Notes under the pieces: model-generated
The model's database searches: none
Told to the model about the DNA's origin: nothing
Seen by the model: the letters and a program-made list of their open reading frames with translations, nothing else
From: Flavobacteriaceae bacterium PS02337
GTDB lineage: Bacteria > Bacteroidota > Bacteroidia > Flavobacteriales > Flavobacteriaceae
Direction of reading: 5' to 3'
Assembly (NCBI GenBank): GCA_029959285.1
Contig: JASCOE010000003.1
Coordinates: forward strand, 62,001-126,000
Length of the DNA stretch: 64,000 bases
Part shown: positions 17,357-26,176 of the stretch, one piece after another
Numbering within the stretch: position 1 is the stretch's first letter
How the letters are laid out: each line of letters opens with the position of its first letter
Made by a program: the position numbers and the translations under genes

Positions 17357-18583
17357 ATGAAAAAAAGTACCACATTAGCATTATTATCAGCTTTAGCTCT
17401 TACAGCTTTTTCATGTAGCAGTGACTCTGAAAACTCAGGAAGTACAGGCGGAGGAAGCGATACAGGAAAAACTAAATATATTATTACGGCAACTACGGGA
17501 GCTGCGGGAATTGCAGATTATTTATTGACTGCAGACGATGTTTCTACAGGAACTATCACAACTACAGGAAATGGTTTAGAGCAAGACGGAACGTACCGTT
17601 ACTATATTACAGCACAAAACAATTTCTTTAGTTTGCTTTACGGACAAGGAAATCCTGGTGCAGTAACAACTTACAACTTAAACTCAGAAGGGAAATTAGT
17701 TAAGAAATCTGACTTTCAAGCTGAAACAGTTCACGTATTTGCAGCTGTAAACAAAGATATCTTGACGATTAAAGTTCCAAGAAGTGGCGCTTCTATCGCT
17801 TCAATGTATAAAATTGATGCAGAAAAATCACTTATTACTGGTGAAGCACAACAAGATACTAAAGTGTTAGCTAAAAATGGAGAAAGAGCTTTCTTTACTT
17901 GGGCAACTCAAGTTGGAGATAAAGTTTATATGCCTTATATGAGTATTAAAGGAGATGGAGTAGACAACTTCGGAACTGTAAATCCAGATAGTACTTGGGT
18001 TGCGGTTTACAATTATCCAGAATTAAAATTAGAAAAAGTAATCAAAGATAACCGTACAAGTTATTTAGGAGCTTATTTCACAAACGGACTATTTCAAGAT
18101 GAAAATGGAGATGCTTACGGTTTCTCTGGAGCTATCGCGACAAGTAATGCAGTTTTAACTTCTACAAAACCTTCTGCGGTTGTAAAAATCAAAAAAGGAA
18201 CTACAGAGTTTGATAAAACATATTTCTTTAATGTTCAAGAAAAATCTGGAGGTTACAAAATCTCTTCATCAAGTTACATTTCTAAAGGTAAATTCTTATT
18301 GTTAATGTACGGAAATGTTGGAAAAAACAACGGTGCAGTTAAAATGGCAATCGCAGATGTTTACAACCAAACATTTACTTGGGTGACAAATGGTCCAGCG
18401 GTATTAACTTCTGTAACAAGTCGTTATAATATTTCTTCAGAAGATGGAAGCTCTGCTATTGTTGGTATTAATACTCCTGACGGAAACTGGATTTACTACA
18501 TCAACGGTACAACTGCTGTTGCTACAAAAGGTATGAAAGTTGAAGGCGGACAAATTACTGCAATTCAGAAACTAAAATACTAA
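17357..18583 (+). CDS. DUF4374 domain lipoprotein
   Basis: Predicted surface or periplasmic lipoprotein of 408 residues with lipobox AFSC and a Ser/Gly-rich linker (SSDSENSGSTGGGSD). The rest is strand-rich and repetitive in character, like a beta-propeller, and matches the DUF4374 family, which is commonly found next to TonB receptors with PepSY proteins in Bacteroidetes. The role is unknown; a substrate-binding partner of the receptor is plausible. It starts 24 nt after the receptor gene and is followed by a strong terminator, so receptor and lipoprotein form the core unit. Confidence 0.8.
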   Translation: MKKSTTLALLSALALTAFSCSSDSENSGSTGGGSDTGKTKYIITATTGAAGIADYLLTADDVSTGTITTTGNGLEQDGTYRYYITAQNNFFSLLYGQGNPGAVTTYNLNSEGKLVKKSDFQAETVHVFAAVNKDILTIKVPRSGASIASMYKIDAEKSLITGEAQQDTKVLAKNGERAFFTWATQVGDKVYMPYMSIKGDGVDNFGTVNPDSTWVAVYNYPELKLEKVIKDNRTSYLGAYFTNGLFQDENGDAYGFSGAIATSNAVLTSTKPSAVVKIKKGTTEFDKTYFFNVQEKSGGYKISSSSYISKGKFLLLMYGNVGKNNGAVKMAIADVYNQTFTWVTNGPAVLTSVTSRYNISSEDGSSAIVGINTPDGNWIYYINGTTAVATKGMKVEGGQITAIQKLKY

Positions 18584-18591
18584 TTTTTTTT

Positions 18592-18624
18592 ACCGTAAGT
18601 CTTTGTTTTAGGAAGACTTACGGT
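18592..18624 (+). terminator. Terminator between DUF4374 and PepSY genes
   Basis: ACCGTAAGTCTT (18592-18603) pairs perfectly with AAGACTTACGGT (18613-18624) over a 9-nt loop, followed by CTTTTTATTTA. It lies inside the three-gene set, so it may limit expression of the PepSY gene. Confidence 0.8.
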
Positions 18625-18655
18625 CTTTTTATTTATCCTATTTATCTATCCAATT

Positions 18656-20104
18656 ATGTTTTCTTCGTCAAAACCAAAACCCAATAATAAGAAAAAAAGT
18701 AAAAAATCGCTTTTCAAGCGTGTTATGGCCTGGCTGCATTTGTGGCTTGGTTTAGCGTCTGGAATCATCGTGGTTATTGTCAGCCTTACGGGTTGTATTT
18801 ATGTTTTCGAAAATGAAATTAAAGATTTTATCGAAGACTGGCGTTTTGTAAAACCTCAGGAAAAAGCATTTTTATTACCATCTCAATTGGTTTCAATTGC
18901 AGATAAAAAAATGAAAGATAAAAAAGCGACAAGTGTTACATTCGGATCAAAAGACGAAGCAGCAATTGTAGGCTATTTTGTGGAGAAAAAAGAGGAAGGC
19001 GAAAGAGGCGGTAGAGGAGAAAAAGGAGAACATAAAAAAGACGAAAGAAAAAAAGATTTCGCTAAAAATAAAGGCGAAAAATCAAAATCTGACATAAAAT
19101 CTCAAGGAAAACCTGGAGAAAAAGGCAAAGGAAAAGATGAAAAACGTAAAGGCGGAAGAAGATCTGGAACTTTTATCAGCGTTTATATGGATCCGTATAC
19201 GGGAGAAATATTAAACGTAAAATCGGTTTCTAGAAGTGATTCGCCAGATTTTTTCAGATGGATATTAAACGGACACCGCGCATTATGGCTTCCGTATGAT
19301 ATTGGAAGACCAATTGTTGGTGTTGCAGTTCTGATTTTTGTAGTCTTATTAATTTCGGGTATCGTTTTATGGTGGCCAACAAAATGGATTAAATCCATTA
19401 TTGATAAAAGTTTTAAAATTAAATGGGATGCCAGCTTCAAACGTGTCAATTACGATATGCATAATGTACTTGGTTTTTACAGTTGTATATTCCTTTTTTT
19501 TATCGCCGTAACAGGTTTAGTTTGGAGTTTTGGTTGGTGGAGTAAATCGCTATATTGGGTAACTTCTGGAGGAAAACCATTGACCGAAAACCGCGAATCT
19601 CCAAAATCTGATACAACTCACGTGGCAGCATTTAATATTACAACAGCCGATAAGGTTTTGTTGAATTTAAGAAAAGAAAATCCGCAGGCATCTGGAATCT
19701 TAATTAGTATTCCCGCAAAACCTGCAGATCCGATTGGTGCTTTTGTTTACAAGCAAAAAAACACCTATTATAATATGGATCGTTACAGTTACGATCAGCA
19801 GAGTTTGAAAGAAATTTCGATTAAAACGCCTTTCTCAGGAAAGTATATTGAAGCCAATATTCCAGACAAAATCCGTCGTATGAATTATGACATTCACGTA
19901 GGAAGTGTTCTTGGACTAACAGGAAAATTTATTGCATTTTTTGCCAGTTTAATTTCAGCAAGTTTGCCTATTACAGGATTTATAATTTGGTGGGGAAAAC
20001 AGAAATTTGGTAAAAAGAAACCTGCAGCAAAACCAAAAGTTGCAAGTAAAGCAATTCCTGTTCCTAAATTGAAAAACACGGCAGAACAAGAAGTTACTGC
20101 TTAA
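18656..20104 (+). CDS. PepSY-associated transmembrane protein
   Basis: Inner-membrane protein of 482 residues of the PepSY_TM family (related to iron-regulated and FhuF-adjacent membrane proteins). Hydrophobic helices lie at about 25-50, 217-237, 270-292 and 420-445, with the conserved start RVMAWLHLWLGLASG and WW pairs after helices. The periplasmic part has an unusual low-complexity insert at residues 110-170 made almost only of Lys, Glu, Gly and Arg. Family members are linked to reduction or handling of imported iron complexes, which fits the TonB receptor upstream, but direct evidence is lacking. Confidence 0.82.
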   Translation: MFSSSKPKPNNKKKSKKSLFKRVMAWLHLWLGLASGIIVVIVSLTGCIYVFENEIKDFIEDWRFVKPQEKAFLLPSQLVSIADKKMKDKKATSVTFGSKDEAAIVGYFVEKKEEGERGGRGEKGEHKKDERKKDFAKNKGEKSKSDIKSQGKPGEKGKGKDEKRKGGRRSGTFISVYMDPYTGEILNVKSVSRSDSPDFFRWILNGHRALWLPYDIGRPIVGVAVLIFVVLLISGIVLWWPTKWIKSIIDKSFKIKWDASFKRVNYDMHNVLGFYSCIFLFFIAVTGLVWSFGWWSKSLYWVTSGGKPLTENRESPKSDTTHVAAFNITTADKVLLNLRKENPQASGILISIPAKPADPIGAFVYKQKNTYYNMDRYSYDQQSLKEISIKTPFSGKYIEANIPDKIRRMNYDIHVGSVLGLTGKFIAFFASLISASLPITGFIIWWGKQKFGKKKPAAKPKVASKAIPVPKLKNTAEQEVTA

Positions 20105-20154
20105 AGATAGTAAACTGGTTTTTAATTCCTTTCTGTTTTTTTTTTTTTGATCAA

Positions 20155-20182
20155 AAGGCAAAACTTGAAAAAGTTTTGCCTT
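20155..20182 (+). terminator. Terminator after the PepSY gene
   Basis: AAGGCAAAACTT (20155-20166), a GAAA tetraloop, and AAGTTTTGCCTT (20171-20182), followed by CTTTTTTTTT. Ends the TonB receptor cluster against the convergent esterase gene. Confidence 0.85.
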
Positions 20183-20189
20183 CTTTTTT

Positions 20190-21128
20190 TTAGTTATAAC
20201 CGTTTACTTTAAGCCATTCGATACAATCTCTTGTCCAGAATTTACTGGTATCATTTACCCCTAAACCAAAACCATGACCGCCTTTTTCATATAAATGTAA
20301 CTCGGCTGTAACTCCATTTTTCTTTAAAGCTAAATAATAATTTATACTGTTTTCTGGCATTACAGCCGTATCGTCTGTTGTATGAATTAAAAACGCAGGA
20401 GGTGTCTGCGCTGTAACTTTCTTTTCATTCGAAAAAGAATCAATTAATTCCTGTGATGGATTATTTCCAAGTAAATTCGTTTGCGAACCTTTGTGCGTAA
20501 TGTCATTTTCCATTGAAATAACTGGATAGATCAAAAGAGAAAAATCGGGTCTTGCACTTACTTTATAAGCCGATTCATAAACTTTATCATCATAATGAGT
20601 TGATGCAGTTGCCGCTAAATGTCCGCCAGCAGAAAATCCTAAAATTCCAACTTTCTTCGGATCAATATTCCATTTTGAAGCATTTTGCCTTACGTAGCGA
20701 ATGGCTTCCTGAGCATCTTGCAACGGTCCAACATTTTTGTTTTTCATTGTTAAATCTGTCGGCAATCTATATTTCAATACAAAAGCAGCAATTCCTAAAC
20801 TGTTGAACCATTCTGCAACTTTTACCCCTTCTTTGTCAAAAGCTAAATGCTGATAACCGCCACCAGGACAGATTATTACTGCTGTTTGATTTGGTTTTGT
20901 TTCTTTTGGAATAAAAATACTTAATGTGGGCACAGAAACCTGACTTGTACTCTGTAATTTACCATCTTTTAATTCTGGTTTTTCTTTATAATCTGTTGCT
21001 TTTATTTCATCCGGAATTTTATTCCAAAGCGGAACTACTTGGTTTTGAGCATTACTGCAATATATTCCTGAGAAAAGAAGGAAGCTCAATGTTATTCTTC
21101 TGTAAAATTGGTTCTTTTTATTTTTCAA
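20190..21128 (-). CDS. Secreted alpha/beta hydrolase, acetyl esterase type
   Basis: Exported esterase of 312 residues (signal peptide ending NAQ). Alpha/beta hydrolase motifs are complete: an oxyanion-hole motif CPGGGYQHLAF, nucleophile Ser166 in GFSAGG, an acidic region HTTDDTAVMPENS and His in GGHGFG. It resembles carbohydrate acetyl esterases (BD-FAE/Axe-like) that remove acetyl groups from plant polysaccharides. It stands alone on the minus strand at the left edge of the pectin locus, 406 nt from the divergent hexuronate transporter. Substrate specificity (pectin, xylan or other) cannot be fixed from sequence. Confidence 0.85.
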   Translation of the reverse strand: MKNKKNQFYRRITLSFLLFSGIYCSNAQNQVVPLWNKIPDEIKATDYKEKPELKDGKLQSTSQVSVPTLSIFIPKETKPNQTAVIICPGGGYQHLAFDKEGVKVAEWFNSLGIAAFVLKYRLPTDLTMKNKNVGPLQDAQEAIRYVRQNASKWNIDPKKVGILGFSAGGHLAATASTHYDDKVYESAYKVSARPDFSLLIYPVISMENDITHKGSQTNLLGNNPSQELIDSFSNEKKVTAQTPPAFLIHTTDDTAVMPENSINYYLALKKNGVTAELHLYEKGGHGFGLGVNDTSKFWTRDCIEWLKVNGYN

Positions 21129-21381
21129 TTTGATATTTAATTATTTGTTTTACAATATTTTAAGGTCTACGGGTGTGAAAATGTAACAGTTGATATTTCT
21201 AAATGAAAAAGTAGAAAAAATAAATCAAAAAAGGTCATTTTTGGTACAATTTTACCCCATAAAAAGGATGAATTTCACCTGTTAGCTTTTAACAAATATA
21301 TTGTTTAATGTGTAATTTTGTATTCTTTTTTTTATGTAATCTATTAATTTAAATAGTTAAAATAATTTTTTATACAATTTA
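21129..21381. other. AT-rich divergent intergenic region
   Basis: About 250 nt between the esterase start and the exuT promoter. It contains TGTAATCTATTAA near 21333, which resembles half of the LacI operator. No gene or strong structure was seen. Confidence 0.3.
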
Positions 21382-21412
21382 TTTGGATTGTAGAGATTAA
21401 AAACTATATTTG
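21382..21412 (+). promoter_or_regulatory. exuT promoter
   Basis: TTTG at 21382-21385, a 19-nt spacer and a perfect TATATTTG at 21405-21412: a full match to the Bacteroidetes sigma-ABfr consensus. The operator starts at the next base. Confidence 0.75.
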
Positions 21413-21426
21413 TGCAATCGATTACA
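21413..21426. promoter_or_regulatory. LacI-type operator at exuT
   Basis: TGCAATCGATTACA, a palindrome with one mismatch centred on ATCGAT. It directly follows the -7 box and would overlap the transcription start, so a bound repressor would block initiation. The identical 14-mer lies before kduI, and a perfect palindromic version lies before the GH28 gene. Confidence 0.75.
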
Positions 21427-21534
21427 TTGTTTCTGTTTAAAGGTGTTAATTTGTTGATTTTTAAGATTTTTAAACAGGAGTCAATTGTTTTATCAAGATT
21501 ACCAAAAATTACAAAACTATAATACCCACTAACT

Positions 21535-23004
21535 ATGAATCAAACCGAAACAGTTGCAGTAAATGAGAGCGTTAAGACCACAGGAAAATACCGTTGGAGT
21601 ATTTGCGCCTTATTGTTTTTTGCAACAACAATCAATTACCTTGACAGACAAGTACTTTCTTTAACGTGGAGTGATTTTATTGCGCCAGAATTTCATTGGA
21701 CAAATAACGATTACGGAAATATTACAGCTTTATTTTCTATTTTTTATGCTGTTTCTTTATTGTTTGCAGGAAGATTTGTAGACTGGTTAGATACTAAAAA
21801 AGGATTTCTTTGGGCAATCGGAATTTGGTCTATTGGAGCTTGTCTTCACGCATTTTGCGGAATCGCGACTTCAGGAATTATTACAGGAGAATGGTTTGTA
21901 GGTTTTCATGGTTCAAAAGAAATAATTAGCACAGTAAGCGATACAGCATTGGTAATCAATGTAAGTGTCTCTTTATTTATTTTTGCTCGTTTTGTTTTAG
22001 CAGTTGGAGAAGCAGGAAACTTTCCGGCAGCTATTAAAACTACAGCAGAATATTTTCCTAAAAAAGACAGAGCTTTTGCAACCAGTATTTTTAATGCGGG
22101 AGCAACAGTTGGAGCTTTAGCGGCGCCAATTACAATTCCGTTTATTGCAAAATCTTTTGGGTGGGAAATGTCATTTATTATCATCGGGGCTTTAGGATTT
22201 GTATGGATGGGATTTTGGATGTTTATGTACGATAAACCAGAAAGACATTCAAAAGTTTCAGCAGACGAATTGGCTTACATTCAGCAAGATGATATTGCAG
22301 ACAGTAAAATTGAGGGTTATAAACCAGAAACATCTTCAAAAGTTTCTTTAAAAGATTGCTTTAAATACAAACAAACTTGGGCTTTTGCTTTTGGTAAATT
22401 CATGACAGATGGTGTTTGGTGGTTTTTCTTGTTTTGGACTCCTGCATATCTAAGTTCAGTTTACGGAATGGATTCTACAGAAGCGGCATTCCCATTATTT
22501 GTACTTTATTTAATTACGTTATTATCAATTATTGGAGGATGGCTTCCGACTTATTTCGTAGAGAAAAAAGGAATGAATCCGTACGAAGGAAGAATGAGAG
22601 CTATGTTGATTTTCGCTTTCTTTCCATTATTAGCTTTAATCGCTCAACCATTAGGATATATTAGTTATTGGGTTCCAGTAATTATTATTGGAATTGCAGG
22701 TGCAGCGCACCAATCTTGGTCGGCAAATATCTTTACGACTGTAGGAGATATGTTTCCTAAAAAAGCAATTGCAACTATTACAGGAATTGGAGGTTTAGCA
22801 GGAGGAATTGGATCTACTGTCATTAATAAAGGTTCTGGAGTTTTGTTTGATTATGCAAAAGAAACAGAAATGGTTTTTATGGGATTTAAAGGAATAGAAG
22901 CTGGGTATTTTATTATTTTTTCAATTTGTGCAGTTTGTTACTTAACTGGTTGGATTGTAATGAAATCACTAGTTCCTAAATATGCTCCAATCACTGATTT
23001 ATAG
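21535..23004 (+). CDS. exuT: MFS hexuronate transporter
   Basis: Inner-membrane major facilitator protein of 489 residues with about 12 hydrophobic helices. The opening KYRWSICALLFFATTINYLDRQ, with the LDRQ motif of the anion:cation symporter branch, and FARFVLAVGEAGNFPAAIKT place it in the ExuT/GudP hexuronate-type group. An extra stretch of about 30 residues around 110-140 (ATSGIITGEWFVGFHGSKEI) enlarges an early loop. First gene of the galacturonate block, 99 nt before kduI, under its own LacI-type operator. Galacturonate or unsaturated uronates are the likely cargo. Confidence 0.88.
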   Translation: MNQTETVAVNESVKTTGKYRWSICALLFFATTINYLDRQVLSLTWSDFIAPEFHWTNNDYGNITALFSIFYAVSLLFAGRFVDWLDTKKGFLWAIGIWSIGACLHAFCGIATSGIITGEWFVGFHGSKEIISTVSDTALVINVSVSLFIFARFVLAVGEAGNFPAAIKTTAEYFPKKDRAFATSIFNAGATVGALAAPITIPFIAKSFGWEMSFIIIGALGFVWMGFWMFMYDKPERHSKVSADELAYIQQDDIADSKIEGYKPETSSKVSLKDCFKYKQTWAFAFGKFMTDGVWWFFLFWTPAYLSSVYGMDSTEAAFPLFVLYLITLLSIIGGWLPTYFVEKKGMNPYEGRMRAMLIFAFFPLLALIAQPLGYISYWVPVIIIGIAGAAHQSWSANIFTTVGDMFPKKAIATITGIGGLAGGIGSTVINKGSGVLFDYAKETEMVFMGFKGIEAGYFIIFSICAVCYLTGWIVMKSLVPKYAPITDL

Positions 23005-23013
23005 AGAAAAATT

Positions 23014-23050
23014 AGCATAATCGAAATATTTTTTTCGTTTCAATTATGCT
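23014..23050 (+). terminator. Hairpin between exuT and kduI
   Basis: AGCATAAT (23014-23021) pairs with ATTATGCT (23043-23050), and GAAA (23023-23026) with TTTC (23038-23041), around a T-rich loop. It follows the exuT stop and immediately precedes the kduI promoter, so it probably ends the exuT message. There is no U-run after the stem, so this is a weak terminator at best. Confidence 0.45.
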
Positions 23051-23067
23051 ATTTAAATATAAAAATA

Positions 23068-23075
23068 TAATTTTG
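23068..23075 (+). promoter_or_regulatory. kduI -7 promoter box
   Basis: TAATTTTG, an exact TAnnTTTG match, adjoining the operator. The expected -33 place reads TATG (23045-23048), one base off TTTG. Confidence 0.6.
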
Positions 23076-23089
23076 TGCAATCGATTACA
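23076..23089. promoter_or_regulatory. LacI-type operator at kduI
   Basis: TGCAATCGATTACA, identical to the exuT operator and placed the same way, one base after the -7 box and 13 nt before the kduI ATG. Confidence 0.75.
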
Positions 23090-23102
23090 TTAATTTAAAA
23101 TT

Positions 23103-23942
23103 ATGACAAAATATAGTTCAAGATACGCGTCAAGTCCAGAAGCAGTAAAAAAATATGATACACAGCAATTGAGAGAAGAATTCTTAATTGATGACTTAAT
23201 GCAAGAGGATGAAGTAGTGTTGGTTTATTCGCATTACGATAGATATATTGCAGGTTCTGCAGTTCCTGTAAAAGGCGATTTAACTTTAGAAACTATTGAT
23301 CCGTTAAAAGCTCCTTATTTTTTAGAAAGAAGAGAATTAGGAATTATTAATGTTGGCGGAAGTGGTTCTGTGGTTGTTGAAGGAACTTCTTATCCGTTAG
23401 GTTTTAAAGATGCATTGTATATCGGAAGCGGGAATAAAGAAGTTATTTTCAAAAGTGACGATAGCAATAATCCAGCTAAATTTTATTTGAATTCTGCGCC
23501 AGCTCATACGACTTATCCAACTAAAAAAGTAAGTTTAGCTGAAGCGAATAAATTACAGTTGGGTACAATGGAAACGGCTAATCATCGTACAGTAAATCAA
23601 ATGATTATTGGAAGCGTTGTTACCACTTGCCAATTGCAAATGGGAATGACAGAATTAAAACCAGGAAGTGTTTGGAATACAATGCCGGCTCACGTTCACG
23701 ATCGTAGAATGGAAGTTTATTTCTATTTGGATATTCCAGAAAACCAAGCGGTTTGTCATTTTATGGGACAGCCACAAGAAACAAGACATATCTGGATGAA
23801 CAATCATCAGGCAGTAATTTCTCCACCTTGGTCAATTCACTCAGGTTCAGGAACTAGTAATTATACTTTTATCTGGGGAATGGCTGGTGAAAACCTAGAT
23901 TACGGAGATATGGATGTTTGTAAAATCACAGATTTAAGATAA
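23103..23942 (+). CDS. kduI: 5-dehydro-4-deoxy-D-glucuronate isomerase
   Basis: Converts 5-keto-4-deoxyuronate, made from unsaturated galacturonate, into 2,5-diketo-3-deoxygluconate (EC 5.3.1.17). The length of 279 residues is normal. The metal site of the cupin fold is visible as His197, His199 and Glu204 (HVHDRRMEV) with His246 (PPWSIH), one position off the zinc ligands known for the E. coli enzyme. First gene of the kduI-kduD-uxaC-kdgK-eda run, with its own promoter and operator; kduD begins 4 nt after its stop. Confidence 0.96.
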   Translation: MTKYSSRYASSPEAVKKYDTQQLREEFLIDDLMQEDEVVLVYSHYDRYIAGSAVPVKGDLTLETIDPLKAPYFLERRELGIINVGGSGSVVVEGTSYPLGFKDALYIGSGNKEVIFKSDDSNNPAKFYLNSAPAHTTYPTKKVSLAEANKLQLGTMETANHRTVNQMIIGSVVTTCQLQMGMTELKPGSVWNTMPAHVHDRRMEVYFYLDIPENQAVCHFMGQPQETRHIWMNNHQAVISPPWSIHSGSGTSNYTFIWGMAGENLDYGDMDVCKITDLR

Positions 23943-23946
23943 GAAA

Positions 23947-24738
23947 ATGACAAACTTATTTGACATAAAAGGAAAAGTTGCTTTAATCACAGGAAGTACA
24001 CACGGACTGGGAATGGCAATGGCAAAAGGACTTGGACAAGCTGGAGCTACAATTGTAGTGAACGGAAATTCTTCTCAAGAAAAAATTGACAATGCTGTTA
24101 ATGAATTAAAAAGCGAAGGAATCAATGCTGTTGGTTATAAATTTAATGTAACAGAAGAGCAACAAGTAAAAGAAGCTGTTGCGAAAATTGAAAGCGAAGT
24201 TGGACCAATCGATATCTTGATTAACAATGCAGGAATTATTAAAAGAATTCCGCTTTTGGATATGGAAGTTGCAGATTTTAGAGAAGTAATTGATATAGAT
24301 TTAGTAAGTCCGTTTATTGTTTCTAAGCATGTTGCAAAAGGAATGATCGAAAGACGTCAAGGAAAAATCATCAACATTTGCTCAATGATGAGCGAGTTGG
24401 GAAGAAATACAGTTTCTGCTTACGCTGCTGCAAAAGGAGGCTTAAAAATGCTGACTAAAAACATGGCAACAGAATGGGCAAAATACAATGTTCAAATCAA
24501 CGGAATTGGTCCTGGATATTTTGCAACTGAACAAACAAAACCAATTAGAGTTGATGGGCATCCTTTTAATGATTTTATCATTAGCAGAACGCCGGCTGCA
24601 AAATGGGGAGATCCAAGTGATTTAGCAGGAGCAGCGATATTTTTATCATCTAAAGCAAGTGATTTTGTAAACGGTCACATTTTATATGTTGACGGCGGAA
24701 TCCTTGCAACAATCGGAAAACCTTCAAACGAAGAATAA
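23947..24738 (+). CDS. kduD: SDR dehydrogenase, KduD type
   Basis: Short-chain dehydrogenase of 263 residues with GSTHGLG (16-22), NNAG (93-96), Ser146, Tyr159 and Lys163. It would reduce 2,5-diketo-3-deoxygluconate to 2-keto-3-deoxygluconate (EC 1.1.1.127). Sequence alone also fits gluconate 5-dehydrogenase, a frequent automatic label for this group; the 4-nt spacing after kduI makes the KduD role much more likely. Followed 24 nt later by uxaC. Confidence 0.85.
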   Translation: MTNLFDIKGKVALITGSTHGLGMAMAKGLGQAGATIVVNGNSSQEKIDNAVNELKSEGINAVGYKFNVTEEQQVKEAVAKIESEVGPIDILINNAGIIKRIPLLDMEVADFREVIDIDLVSPFIVSKHVAKGMIERRQGKIINICSMMSELGRNTVSAYAAAKGGLKMLTKNMATEWAKYNVQINGIGPGYFATEQTKPIRVDGHPFNDFIISRTPAAKWGDPSDLAGAAIFLSSKASDFVNGHILYVDGGILATIGKPSNEE

Positions 24739-24762
24739 TTTTCAAATTATATTTTAAAAGAC

Positions 24763-26163
24763 ATGAGCCAGACATTCATAAACGATAATTTTTTATTAGA
24801 AAATAAATATGCTGAAGAGTTATACCACAATTACTCTAAAAATCAGCCCATTATTGATTATCATAATCACTTAAATCCACAGTTTATTGCAGAAGATAAA
24901 ATCTTCGACAACATTACAAACGTTTGGATTAACGGGGACCACTACAAATGGCGCGCAATGCGTACATTGGGAATCAATGAGCAGTTTGTAACTGGAAATG
25001 GTTCAGATAAAGATAAATTCTTAAACTGGGCAAAAACAGTTCCATACACAATGCGTAATCCTTTGTATCACTGGACACATTTAGAGTTAGCTCGTTATTT
25101 TGATATTTATGATTTATTGAATGAAAAATCAGCTGAGAAAATTTATATCGAAACAACTGAGAAAATAAATTCTCAAGCGTACAGCACGCAAAACCTTCTT
25201 AAAAAAGTAAACGCTGAATTAGTTTGTACAACAGAAGATCCAATTGATAGTTTAGAATTTCACCAAAAATTCGCGAACAATTCAACTGGAATCAAAATGA
25301 GTACGGCTTTCAGACCTGATAAAGCCATCTTAATTTCTAATGATGGTTATAATGCATATCTGGACACATTAGGGGATGTGTCCGGTATTGCAATTAATAC
25401 TTATGCTGATTTACAAACAGCATTAAGAAACAGAATTGAATTCTTTAATGCAAACGGATGTAAATTAAGTGATCACGGTTTAGACCAGATTTATTTTGAA
25501 GAATTTACAGAATCTGAGGTTAACACAATCTTCAAAAAGAAAAGAGAAAACAGAATTTTATCGCCAGAAGAAGCATTAAAATTCCAAAGTGCTGTTTTGT
25601 TATTCTTAACTGAAACATATCATGAATTTGGTTGGGTTCAGCAGTTTCACTTAGGTGCATTGCGTAATAACAACGCTCGTATGCATAGAATTTTAGGTCC
25701 AGATACAGGTTGGGATTCTATCGGAGATTATCCGCAAGCACAAAAATTATCGGGCTTTTTAAATGCCTTAGATAGTAAAGATAAATTGACTAAAACTATT
25801 ATATATAACTTAAATCCTGCTGACAACGAAGTTATGGCAACAATGATTGGAAACTTCAACGACGGAAGCGTTCGCGGAAAAGTACAATTTGGTTCAGGAT
25901 GGTGGTTCTTAGATCAAAAAGACGGAATGACAAAACAATTGAATGCGCTTTCAAACATGGGCTTAATTAGCTGTTTTGTTGGAATGTTGACAGATTCTAG
26001 AAGTTTCTTATCATTCCCAAGACACGAATATTTCAGACGTATTTTATGTAATCTTTTAGGAGATGAAATCAAACGCGGTGAATTGCCAAATGATATGGAA
26101 TGGATTGGGAAATTAGTTTCTGATATTTCATACAATAATGCTAAAGAATATTTCAAATTTTAA
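24763..26163 (+). CDS. uxaC: Uronate isomerase
   Basis: Isomerises D-galacturonate to D-tagaturonate and D-glucuronate to D-fructuronate (EC 5.3.1.12). The length of 466 residues is normal for this amidohydrolase-superfamily enzyme. The metal-binding H34-N-H36 in IDYHNHL and the conserved HLGALRNNNARM and GSGWWFLDQKDGM segments are present. First step of the saturated galacturonate branch, placed among genes of both branches, so one transcript would serve products from both hydrolases and lyases. Confidence 0.96.
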   Translation: MSQTFINDNFLLENKYAEELYHNYSKNQPIIDYHNHLNPQFIAEDKIFDNITNVWINGDHYKWRAMRTLGINEQFVTGNGSDKDKFLNWAKTVPYTMRNPLYHWTHLELARYFDIYDLLNEKSAEKIYIETTEKINSQAYSTQNLLKKVNAELVCTTEDPIDSLEFHQKFANNSTGIKMSTAFRPDKAILISNDGYNAYLDTLGDVSGIAINTYADLQTALRNRIEFFNANGCKLSDHGLDQIYFEEFTESEVNTIFKKKRENRILSPEEALKFQSAVLLFLTETYHEFGWVQQFHLGALRNNNARMHRILGPDTGWDSIGDYPQAQKLSGFLNALDSKDKLTKTIIYNLNPADNEVMATMIGNFNDGSVRGKVQFGSGWWFLDQKDGMTKQLNALSNMGLISCFVGMLTDSRSFLSFPRHEYFRRILCNLLGDEIKRGELPNDMEWIGKLVSDISYNNAKEYFKF

Positions 26164-26176
26164 TTAAGTATTTAAG

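Noticed and set aside
23947-24738. Gluconate 5-dehydrogenase
   Set aside because: Fits the sequence family, but the 4-nt spacing to kduI and the uronate operon make KduD the better name.
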